In this document: piece after piece, positions 16,763 to 24,334 of the stretch
Layout of the letters: each line of letters starts with the position of its first letter
Numbering within the stretch: the stretch's first letter is position 1
DNA from: CAZODA01 sp964578485
Lineage (GTDB): Bacteria; Bacteroidota; Bacteroidia; Bacteroidales; Marinilabiliaceae
NCBI GenBank assembly: GCA_964578485.1
Contig: CAZODA010000002.1
Span: 91,108-155,107 of the forward strand
DNA: 64,000 nt
Reading direction: 5' to 3'
Notes under the pieces: model-generated
Seen by the model: only the letters and a program-made list of their open reading frames with translations
Told to the model about the DNA's origin: nothing
The model's database searches: none
Position numbers and translations under genes: made by a program

Positions 16763-16898
16763 ATGATCATTTTTTTGGTTTGCCTTTGCAAATCATCAAT
16801 GAGATAAGAAATAATATTTGCAGATATATAAGTACTTATATATCACAAAAGAAAGCAGAAAAAATTATAAATACATAGCACTTAGAAGAATCATTCCG

Positions 16899-17681
16899 AT
16901 GAAATATATACATGATTTTAAAGTTATCAGCAATACTCGGGAAAATGATGAATTTGTTGTTTTAACCCTTCAATATACCGGTGATAAGCTCCCCGAAATG
17001 ACAGCCGGCCAATTTGCAGAAGTCAGAATTGACCATACACCTGCAGTTTATTTACGTCGTCCACTTTCAATTCATGATGTGGATTACAATAAAAAAGAAA
17101 TCAGTTTTTTAATTCAGGAAGTCGGTGAAGGAACTCGCTGGTTGACAAAATTAAAATCAGGCAACTCCATAAATTTAATCTATCCACTTGGAAAAGGATA
17201 TAAACTCCCCTCAAATAAAGAAGATAGTGTATTATTAGTAGGTGGTGGATGCGGAGTAGCACCCTTATTGTACCTTGGCCGAACTTTATTCGATCTTGGA
17301 ATAAAACCTCGTTTTCTTATTGGGGTTAAACGTGCCTCTTCCTTAGTCAGATTAGACGAATACCGCAGACTTGGGGAAGTAATGGTTACCACAGAAGATG
17401 GATCCTATGGTCACAAAGGCTTTGTAATAGATCATCCTGTCATGAAGACAGAAAACCCTGATTTTAAACATATTTATACTTGCGGACCTGAAGCTATGAT
17501 GAAGGAGTTGGCTAAATACGCACACAAACACAATATTTCTTGTCAGGTTTCACTTGAAAACTTGATGGCATGTGGCTTTGGTGTTTGTCTTTGTTGTGTT
17601 ACAGCCACTATTGAAGGTCATAAATGTACTTGTACCGATGGACCGGTTTTTGATTCAAAATATTTACAATGGCAGATTTAA
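16899..17681 (+). CDS. pyrK: Dihydroorotate dehydrogenase electron transfer subunit PyrK
   Basis: PyrK carries FAD and a [2Fe-2S] cluster and passes electrons from PyrD to NAD+ in pyrimidine synthesis. The frame is open from 16818, but ATG 16899 starts the family sequence MKYIHDFKVISN and gives 260 aa. Seen are the FAD-binding RRPLSIHD, the NAD-binding GGGCGVAPLLYL, TCGPEAMM, and the C-terminal cluster cysteines CGFGVCLCC...CTC. The last 13 bases overlap pyrD, so translation is probably coupled. Confidence 0.95.
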   Translation: MKYIHDFKVISNTRENDEFVVLTLQYTGDKLPEMTAGQFAEVRIDHTPAVYLRRPLSIHDVDYNKKEISFLIQEVGEGTRWLTKLKSGNSINLIYPLGKGYKLPSNKEDSVLLVGGGCGVAPLLYLGRTLFDLGIKPRFLIGVKRASSLVRLDEYRRLGEVMVTTEDGSYGHKGFVIDHPVMKTENPDFKHIYTCGPEAMMKELAKYAHKHNISCQVSLENLMACGFGVCLCCVTATIEGHKCTCTDGPVFDSKYLQWQI

Positions 17682-18577
17682 CAGTACAATTAAAAGGATT
17701 AAAGCTTAAAAATCCGGTTATGACGGCTTCCGGTACCTTTGGATATGGAGAAGAATATGCCGAATTTATCGATATTGGAGCCTTGGGAGGCATTATAGTT
17801 AAAGGAACGACACTTCATCCGAGAGAAGGAAATGCCTATCCCAGAATGGCGGAAACACCCAAAGGCATGCTTAATTCTGTTGGACTTCAAAATAAAGGTG
17901 TAACAGCATTTATTAATGAGATTTATCCGCGTATCAAACATTTTGATACAAATATTTTTGTAAATGTATCCGGTTCCACTATTGAAGAATATGTTGAAGT
18001 TGCAGAAAAGCTAAATGATTTGTCAGCTATTCCCGGTATTGAACTTAATATTTCATGTCCCAATGTTAAAGAAGGTGGCATGGCTTTCGGGGTAAGCTGT
18101 CCTTCTGCCATGGCAGTTACTGATGCTGTCCGTAAAGTTTACCACAAACATCTGATGGTTAAGCTTTCTCCTAATGTAACCAGCATTACCGAAATTGCAA
18201 AAGGTGTTGAAGATACAGGTGCTGATTCAATATCATTGATTAACACTATATTAGGTATGGCTATAGATGTAAACACAAGGAAGCCTTCCTTATCAACAAT
18301 AACAGGGGGATTATCGGGACCATGCATTAAACCTGTAGCACTTCGCATGGTATGGGAAGTGGCAAATGCAGTGAAAGTTCCGGTTATTGGCATGGGAGGG
18401 ATTTCATCAGCAGAAGATGCCATTGAATTCCTTCTTGCCGGTGCATCTGCCATTCAAATTGGAACTGCCAATTTTGTCGATCCTCAGGTTACAATAAAAG
18501 TGCTATCAGGTATTGAAGCATATTTAAACAAACATAAAATAGATTCAGTGAAGGCACTCAGTGGCGCAATGTCTTAA
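17669..18577 (+). CDS. pyrD: Dihydroorotate dehydrogenase, class 1B catalytic subunit
   Basis: PyrD oxidises dihydroorotate to orotate with FMN. The 302-aa protein has KNPVMTASGTFGYG, the substrate-loop ELNISCPNVKEGG with the class 1 catalytic cysteine in the segment FGVSCPSAM, KLSPNV, NTI, and the FMN phosphate-binding GMGGISSAEDAIEFLLAGAS. Overlap with pyrK and the NAD-linked type 1B partner indicate a PyrDK heterotetramer. The pyrBI genes lie about 25 kb away. Confidence 0.95.
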   Translation: MADLTVQLKGLKLKNPVMTASGTFGYGEEYAEFIDIGALGGIIVKGTTLHPREGNAYPRMAETPKGMLNSVGLQNKGVTAFINEIYPRIKHFDTNIFVNVSGSTIEEYVEVAEKLNDLSAIPGIELNISCPNVKEGGMAFGVSCPSAMAVTDAVRKVYHKHLMVKLSPNVTSITEIAKGVEDTGADSISLINTILGMAIDVNTRKPSLSTITGGLSGPCIKPVALRMVWEVANAVKVPVIGMGGISSAEDAIEFLLAGASAIQIGTANFVDPQVTIKVLSGIEAYLNKHKIDSVKALSGAMS

Positions 18578-18609
18578 TCTCCTTATTGCCGGACATATCA
18601 CTTTGCTGA

Positions 18610-19758
18610 TCAACCTGTTTGTTGTATATCTTGTGATTTTTCAATTATATTTATTAAAGGGCGAAAATTATTACGTATAACAGGCCAAGATTCTTGATGT
18701 TTATTAAGAAGAGTCATTATTCGAGAGCTGTTTTTTCGTAATGCATCACTTATGGCAGGTGCAGTAATAGGCCGTTCAAGTGATTTTCCCACTGCAACAC
18801 TGGTAATATCATCGCCACGATCATTTAAACCTTGGGCGGCTCTCTCGAGTTTATCCAATAAGGCCCTTGTCTTGGCTATTTTACTCTTTGGTGGAGAAGG
18901 AGCATCAGTTTTTGATTTTCTTGTTCTAAGAACTTCACCATCATCTATTACTATAAAATTTTCCTCTATAAATATCTCATCCTTGGAAGTTTTGTTAAAA
19001 TTCAACATTAATGAAAATTGTGCAGCATCAGAAAGTATTTGCTTAGCTCTTTTATAATCAGAAATAGAAGCTAATTTTACCAAAGCACCTTCAGTCAAAG
19101 AAATCCGTGGGTGAGAGGCAGCCCTTATTTTATCCAAAAAATCGCAAGCCCATCCTCGAAGCCAGTCTCTATGCTTATTGTTATTTTTGCTCTCCAATTT
19201 ATTATCCTCAACCACCTTCCTGGTTAAATCTGTAAACCTATTAATACTTTGTGTTAATTCATGATTGGACTGATAATAAAAACGAGCAAAACGATAAACA
19301 ATTGAAGCTATTAATGCCTTTCTTGAAGTATCTAAGACACCACGTAAACTGCTGACACCGAAATTACTTTGATCCTCCCTGAAAAAAAGATAAAAACAAT
19401 CAATACGCTCAGCATCTCTGCGTATTCTTAAAGATAAAACTACATGATGATATTCGGAAAATATATGTAACTGACCATCAGATTCATTGATATGTTCAAA
19501 AGGAATTTGTTCTTTATGTAACCATATATAGCCGGGCTTTTCGCTAAAAACCTTTTTTATCCTACTCTCATTACCTGTAATTATTAAGGAACGCAAATGA
19601 TATTCTTGCCCGGATTTAATATATTCCTTACCATTTACCGATCCATCAAGTCCCTCAAAAAGAACAACAACCCGGTCAATACCGGGGAAAATTTCCTGCC
19701 AGGCCTTTAATAAAGACCGGCGTGAATTGAATCTTTGACTTGGAATTGAAATGGACAT
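18610..19758 (-). CDS. Unrecognised 382-aa protein, possibly a degenerate sigma-54-activator-like regulator
   Basis: I do not recognise this protein. No signal peptide or membrane segment is visible. The N-terminal part (to about 170) is mixed alpha/beta with a GAF-like feel (DRVVVLFEGLDG, YIWLHKEQIPF). Residues about 205-270 (FLDKIRAASHPRISLTEGAL onward, to DEIFIEENFIVID) loosely recall the lid region after the AAA+ core of NtrC-type activators, but no Walker A or GAFTGA motif exists. A basic Ser/Pro/Lys linker and a helical end (TAPAISDALRKNSSRIMTLL) follow. The gene is convergent with pyrD, 32 bp apart. Its start overlaps the stop of a small upstream ORF as TAATG, and five 12-bp iterons precede it. 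Confidence 0.6.
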   Translation of the reverse strand: MSISIPSQRFNSRRSLLKAWQEIFPGIDRVVVLFEGLDGSVNGKEYIKSGQEYHLRSLIITGNESRIKKVFSEKPGYIWLHKEQIPFEHINESDGQLHIFSEYHHVVLSLRIRRDAERIDCFYLFFREDQSNFGVSSLRGVLDTSRKALIASIVYRFARFYYQSNHELTQSINRFTDLTRKVVEDNKLESKNNNKHRDWLRGWACDFLDKIRAASHPRISLTEGALVKLASISDYKRAKQILSDAAQFSLMLNFNKTSKDEIFIEENFIVIDDGEVLRTRKSKTDAPSPPKSKIAKTRALLDKLERAAQGLNDRGDDITSVAVGKSLERPITAPAISDALRKNSSRIMTLLNKHQESWPVIRNNFRPLINIIEKSQDIQQTG

Positions 19759-19797
19759 TAATAATTAATTTCAATAAAAATAGGATTCATGAGTGAG

Positions 19798-19857
19798 TTA
19801 AGCAAATTTTTAAGTGTGAATTTAAGTACACACTTAAGCTTAAATTTAAGCATACAA
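19798..19857. repeat. Five 12-bp TTAAG iterons upstream of the 382-aa gene
   Basis: TTAAG recurs at exactly 12-bp steps at 19798, 19810, 19822, 19834 and 19846. The units are TTAAGCAAATTT, TTAAGTGTGAAT, TTAAGTACACAC, TTAAGCTTAAAT and TTAAGCATACAA. Included are TTAAGTGTG/CACACTTAA (19810-19818, 19829-19837) and the 14-bp palindrome GCTTAAATTTAAGC (19838-19851). On the minus strand the array lies 40-100 bp before the 382-aa gene, and one reading frame turns it into four-residue LKxx repeats. It may be a regulator-binding array or a coding repeat of a small leader ORF (start 19853, stop overlapping the next ATG). Confidence 0.6.
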
Positions 19858-19902
19858 AAGAAATCTAAAGAGTTTAATATAAACTCAAATAGCAAACAAT
19901 GC

Positions 19903-19956
19903 CGTAGAGACGTGCGATTACTGACATTAATAACTGTTAGTTGATGACAGATCAAT
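19903..19956. repeat. Degenerate copy of the composite interspersed repeat
   Basis: GTAGAGACG followed by an ACTGTTAGTTGATGACAGAT stretch recalls the GTAGAGACG hairpin and the tandem unit of the composite repeats at 13917-14020 and 60360-60527, but the hairpin arm is lost. Confidence 0.4.
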
Positions 19957-20048
19957 CCTTATCCTTCACTGATAATTCACATTTTAAAACTCACATTTCT
20001 TTTGTAAACATCAAGAAAGCATTAGATATATTTCCATTATTTTTCCTT

Positions 20049-20105
20049 GTTACATTTGTAACCTTAGGGAGAATTGTTGCTAAGATTTATTGTTGACAAA
20101 TGTAA
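20049..20105. promoter_or_regulatory. Two TTACATTTGTAA-type palindromes between divergent genes
   Basis: GTTACATTTGTAAC (20049-20062) is a perfect palindrome, and TGACAAATGTAA (20094-20105) is one base off. Each holds a TAnnTTTG match, the first on the plus strand (20051-20058) and the second on the minus strand (20097-20104), so they could drive the divergent genes at 20340 (+) and 18610-19758 (-). The same motif precedes the XRE gene. The remainder of the 19759-20339 gap holds only the repeats listed. Confidence 0.45.
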
Positions 20106-20339
20106 ATACCGGCAAGTTTTCTTATAATTTATATATAATATCAAGTACTGATAATCTTTTAGTTTTTATGTATATTCGTCTTTTTAAAAAATAGTTGCGA
20201 ATTTCATCTCATTTGTAGCTTGTTTTATTCCTTTAGCATAAAGGAGGGATACGCAAGTCGTTGATTAGCATCATTATATCTATTTTATATTTGTTTTTAT
20301 GACTATCTATAACATACAACCACTATTTTAAAGCATAGT

Positions 20340-21506
20340 ATGAAGCTCCATAGAAAATACTGCATTCTCCTCCTCTTTGTTATGTTAAATAGCATGGGGG
20401 ATTTATTTAGCCAATTATCTGAAGAATCATCCATCAGTATTTTAACCTGTGCACCGGGTGATGAATTATACAGTATATTTGGACATACAGCTTTACGAGT
20501 AAAAGATCCATCAAAAGAAATTGATTACATTTTTAATTATGGTACTTTTAATTTCAACACCCCAAATTTTTATTTAAAATTTATAAGGGGACAACTCAAT
20601 TATATGTTATCTGTTTCCACTTTCGAACACTTTATGTATGAATATAAATCTTCACGACGAAATGTATGGGAGCAGGAATTAGAACTTACAATGAGAGAAA
20701 AAAATGTTTTATTTCAATCATTATTAATCAATGCACAGCCTGAGAATAAATATTATCACTATCATTTTTTCTTCGACAATTGTGCTACGAGAGTTAGAGA
20801 TAAGGCTGTGGAGTTTATTGATACCGGTGTTGATTTTGGTGGATTAACACTTCCTGAGAGCTTTTCTTTCAGGGATGCAATATCATATTATTTAAAAGAA
20901 AAGCCATGGACAAAATTAGGTTTGGATTTGATCTTAGGACAACCTACGGATGATATTTTAAATGATATAAGTATTCAATTTTTGCCTGATTATTTAATGT
21001 GGCAATTTGAAAAAGCAATAATTAAAAGTAATAATTCACCATTAGTTAAAGAAACGATTATAATAGCAGAATTTGAAGCCACTAAGGCAAGCCGCAATGT
21101 TCCTCCGGTATTTTACTTGTCAATATTTTCAATTGCACTTTTAATTTTATCCTTTATTGAATATAAGTATGCTATCAGTTTTAAATGGATAGACCTGCTT
21201 ATTTTTATCACAACTACCTTAATGGGACTCTTGATATGTTTTTTATGGTTTTTTACTTCCCATACGGTAACCGGTCCAAACTGGCACATACTCTGGATCA
21301 ATCCCTTTCATTTAATGCTAATATTTTCACTATTCAAAAAAACATCAAAACTTCAAAGAATTTCTAATTATATAATAGCTGCAGGAATTACCTTAATGAT
21401 ACCCGGACTGTTTTTATTTCCGCAATATATCCCTATTAGCTTATTACCGATCTTTATTGCATTAGCAATCCGTATAGTATTTTTTACAACACATAAAATC
21501 AAATAA
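20340..21506 (+). CDS. Lnb/DUF4105 domain membrane protein
   Basis: This 388-aa protein has a signal or first membrane segment (about 7-24), a periplasmic DUF4105 (Lnb N-terminal) domain, and about five membrane helices from about residue 258 to the end. Family motifs seen are YSIFGHTALRV, FNYGTFNF and FFDNCATRVRD, the last with the conserved cysteine. Some members of this family (Lnb) act as lipoprotein N-acyltransferases in Bacteroides, which lack Lnt; whether this one does is inference. ATG 20340 is preceded by a long AT-rich leader. A serine hydrolase gene follows 74 bp downstream on the same strand. Confidence 0.8.
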   Translation: MKLHRKYCILLLFVMLNSMGDLFSQLSEESSISILTCAPGDELYSIFGHTALRVKDPSKEIDYIFNYGTFNFNTPNFYLKFIRGQLNYMLSVSTFEHFMYEYKSSRRNVWEQELELTMREKNVLFQSLLINAQPENKYYHYHFFFDNCATRVRDKAVEFIDTGVDFGGLTLPESFSFRDAISYYLKEKPWTKLGLDLILGQPTDDILNDISIQFLPDYLMWQFEKAIIKSNNSPLVKETIIIAEFEATKASRNVPPVFYLSIFSIALLILSFIEYKYAISFKWIDLLIFITTTLMGLLICFLWFFTSHTVTGPNWHILWINPFHLMLIFSLFKKTSKLQRISNYIIAAGITLMIPGLFLFPQYIPISLLPIFIALAIRIVFFTTHKIK

Positions 21507-21580
21507 ACAGATTTAATGCAACTATTTTATTTTTTTTACGTATTTTTGTTTATTGATCTCCAGAATACTTTTGTGATAAA

Positions 21581-22876
21581 ATGTTAGTAAAGAGCAAACT
21601 ATCTTATATAATTTTAGGTTTTATTTTAGGGATGGGGCTAAGGTATACTTTAGGTCCTTCTATTCAAACATTCGGAACCGATCAAACACCACCATATCCG
21701 GTAACTTCCTCTGTCATTGTACCTTCGACACTATCAAATAAAGTTGAATTTGAAGTTATTGATAAAAATGTTAAACGCTTTATAAATAATTGGGAAATCG
21801 CAGGAGCCTCAGTTGCAATAGCCAAAGATGGGCGATTGGTATTTGCCAAGGGATATGGATATGCCGATAGAGAAAATCAAATTAAAATAGAACCACATCA
21901 TCTATTCAGAACAGCCAGTATTTCAAAACTTATAACAGCTGTTGGAATAATGAAACTTATAGAAGATGGGCTATTATCATTAGATGATAATGTTTTTGGT
22001 GAAGATGGGATTTTAAACTTTGCACCATATAACAATTATTTAGATAAAAGAGTTGAACAAATAAAAATACTTCATTTGTTGAACCATTCGGGAGGATGGA
22101 CAAGCCGTTGGGGTGATCCAATGTTTATGCCAGCAGTAATTGCTCGTGATTTAAATAAGGAACTACCTGTTAATGATGAAGATATCATCAGTTTTATGCT
22201 AAACAGGAGACTTCATTTCAATCCCGGAACAATGTCTGTTTATTCTAATTTAGGCTATGTAATTCTTGGTAAAGTAATAGAAAGCCTAAGTGGAACAGAC
22301 TATGAATCATATATTAAAACAACAGTATTTTATCCGCTCGGAATCTTTAATATGCAGTTAGGCGATAGTTTTGATGAAGACAGAGCCGATCTGGAAGTTA
22401 AATATTATGAATGTGCCGACAGCAATATGGTTGACGATTATTTGGGATTGGGGAAAAAGGTTTTTGCATCCTGTGGTGGTAACGATATACGAACACTTGG
22501 CGCAGCAGGTGGCTGGATAGGATCGGCAACAGATATATTGAAGTTTTTACTCGCCATAGATGGCATGCCATATCCACAAGACATACTATCAAAAGAAAGT
22601 ATTGATATTATGACAACACCGATTGATGCAGGTTTTGATCCACTTGGATGGAGAGCTGTTAATTCACAACGATGGTATAGAACCGGAACTTTGTCGGGAA
22701 CCTCAACCTTTATGGCACGGAAACAAGATGGATTTTCCTATGTTGTACTTTGTAACAGCAGTACATGGAAAGGTCCAATGCTAGCTACAAATATCAGAGA
22801 ACTAATAGAAAAATCCATTTCGAAAATTACAGATTGGCATGATGTTGATTTGTTTGACTTAAGTATGGATCTTTAA
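21581..22876 (+). CDS. Serine hydrolase, beta-lactamase/penicillin-binding protein family (class C-like)
   Basis: A 431-aa envelope protein with an N-terminal membrane anchor or uncleaved signal (about 6-26). The serine beta-lactamase-like fold covers about 55-420: the SxxK motif is SISK in FRTASISKLITAVG (nucleophile Ser near 113), the tyrosine motif is YSN in SVYSNLGYVILG, and a HSGGWTSRWGDP segment marks the active-site loop. The likely roles are peptidase or esterase on peptidoglycan peptides or small esters; substrate cannot be told. It may be co-transcribed with the Lnb-like gene. Confidence 0.85.
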   Translation: MLVKSKLSYIILGFILGMGLRYTLGPSIQTFGTDQTPPYPVTSSVIVPSTLSNKVEFEVIDKNVKRFINNWEIAGASVAIAKDGRLVFAKGYGYADRENQIKIEPHHLFRTASISKLITAVGIMKLIEDGLLSLDDNVFGEDGILNFAPYNNYLDKRVEQIKILHLLNHSGGWTSRWGDPMFMPAVIARDLNKELPVNDEDIISFMLNRRLHFNPGTMSVYSNLGYVILGKVIESLSGTDYESYIKTTVFYPLGIFNMQLGDSFDEDRADLEVKYYECADSNMVDDYLGLGKKVFASCGGNDIRTLGAAGGWIGSATDILKFLLAIDGMPYPQDILSKESIDIMTTPIDAGFDPLGWRAVNSQRWYRTGTLSGTSTFMARKQDGFSYVVLCNSSTWKGPMLATNIRELIEKSISKITDWHDVDLFDLSMDL

Positions 22877-23066
22877 ACAAACTACTTTAAAAGAAATTTA
22901 ATAGTTCTTAATTCCTTATCACTATACTAATATAAGCTTCATAATTAAAGTATTAGATCACATGATTCTTATATATTTCTAATAATCACACTAACAAAGC
23001 TTATAATGTTTCCAAACATGGTTGTCTTATAATTGGTATTATGATAAATAGGATATATATAAAGAA

Positions 23067-23087
23067 ACCGGACTTTTTAAGCCCGGT
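23067..23087. terminator. Terminator between convergent genes
   Basis: ACCGG (23067-23071) pairs with CCGGT (23083-23087), and inner CTT/AAG pairs extend the stem. TCCTTTTC follows on the plus strand. It lies between the serine hydrolase gene and the TPR gene and may serve both. Confidence 0.5.
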
Positions 23088-23105
23088 CCTTTTCATTAAA
23101 ATAAA

Positions 23106-24278
23106 TTATTCTTGAACTTCTTTAATTTTACGGTCTATTTCATCATACTCCTCAGTCATTTCAAATCTATAATAAAGATTTCTCAATGTTTCCATCACCA
23201 TTATTTCATCAGGTTTAATTTCATTTGCTCTTTCAATAAAGGGCAATGATTTTCTAAACATTTCTTGAGCTTCATCTCTGGCAATTTCAAATTCACGGAA
23301 ATCTTCAATATCATTAGCTTCTATCATCATTTCAGCAGCACGGTTATAATAAATAACACCAAGGTTCAAAGTTGGATCAAAAAAATCGGGATTATATTTA
23401 ATAGCCTCTAAGTATTGCTCTTCTGCTTCTTCAAACTGTTCACTCATATCGTACAGCACTCCTCTGGCATTAAAATATGTAGCATTTTCCGGTTCTCTTT
23501 TAATAGCTTCATCTAAATATCCCAGAGCTTCATCATATTGTTCGGTTTGAAGGTAATAATTAATTAAGGTATTCAAAATGCGCTCATCATCAGGATATAA
23601 CTCAAAGCCATTTAACAAATTAGGTCCAATTTTTGTTGAGTCCTTAGTTTCGGTATAAATTTCATGAAGTAACAAAACCGGATCACCCTCTCCAAAATCA
23701 ATTTCTATAGCCTCTTTAAAATACTCTTCTGCTACATCATATTTTTTACATCTGCTGGCCGCTAAGCCGGTATAATAGATAAACATAGAATCTATTGGAA
23801 GATTATCTTCTTTAAATACTGATAATTTATTTAATTCTATGACATTTCTAAATAAATTCATAGCAACCTCATAATTTTCAGAATTAAAAGCATCAACTCC
23901 TGCATTTTGAAGCTCCGGCATAAAGAAGGTTAATCCCACCTTTATGTCTTTTTGAAAACTTCCTTTACGGCCCAATAATCCTTGTCTATCATCGTTTTCA
24001 TCAATTTCATTAGCAGTAAAATAATTATCTACAGCTTCTAAAATTTTATCAAAATCATTTGTTTTATTATATTCTTCAGCTGCAAGTCGAGCTGATACAA
24101 TATAAGTTCTTGCCCAACCTTTGGTTTTATCATGTTTAAGAGCATCATTTAACCTGGTTCTCGCTGATTCCAGATCTCCATTATCAAGGAACGCAGAAGC
24201 TGCAGCCACTTTACCCTTTTGCGAATAAGCAATTGTTACTGCAAAAGCTGCGATAAATAGTAATAATAATCGTTTCAT
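23106..24278 (-). CDS. Secreted or periplasmic tetratricopeptide repeat protein
   Basis: The start is taken at 24278 because MKRLLLLFIAAFAVTIAYSQ is a clean signal peptide; the frame continues upstream to 24338. The 390-aa mature-type protein is built of TPR units. Clear examples are NYEVAMNLFRNVIELNKLS, KKYDVAEEYFKEAIEIDFG, EQYDEALGYLDEAIKREPE and EQFEEAEEQYLEAIKYNPD. TPR proteins mediate protein-protein contacts, and the partner is unknown. It follows gyrA by 56 bp on the same strand and ends at a terminator shared with the opposite gene. Confidence 0.85.
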   Translation of the reverse strand: MKRLLLLFIAAFAVTIAYSQKGKVAAASAFLDNGDLESARTRLNDALKHDKTKGWARTYIVSARLAAEEYNKTNDFDKILEAVDNYFTANEIDENDDRQGLLGRKGSFQKDIKVGLTFFMPELQNAGVDAFNSENYEVAMNLFRNVIELNKLSVFKEDNLPIDSMFIYYTGLAASRCKKYDVAEEYFKEAIEIDFGEGDPVLLLHEIYTETKDSTKIGPNLLNGFELYPDDERILNTLINYYLQTEQYDEALGYLDEAIKREPENATYFNARGVLYDMSEQFEEAEEQYLEAIKYNPDFFDPTLNLGVIYYNRAAEMMIEANDIEDFREFEIARDEAQEMFRKSLPFIERANEIKPDEIMVMETLRNLYYRFEMTEEYDEIDRKIKEVQE

Positions 24279-24334
24279 CCTTATCTGTTTTAATATGTTT
24301 CTTTTATGCTTCAAAATTAAACTATTTTTATAAA

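Noticed and set aside
16818..16898. Upstream extension of pyrK (27 residues)
   Set aside because: The extra residues are not part of the PyrK family, and ATG 16899 gives the normal N-terminus.
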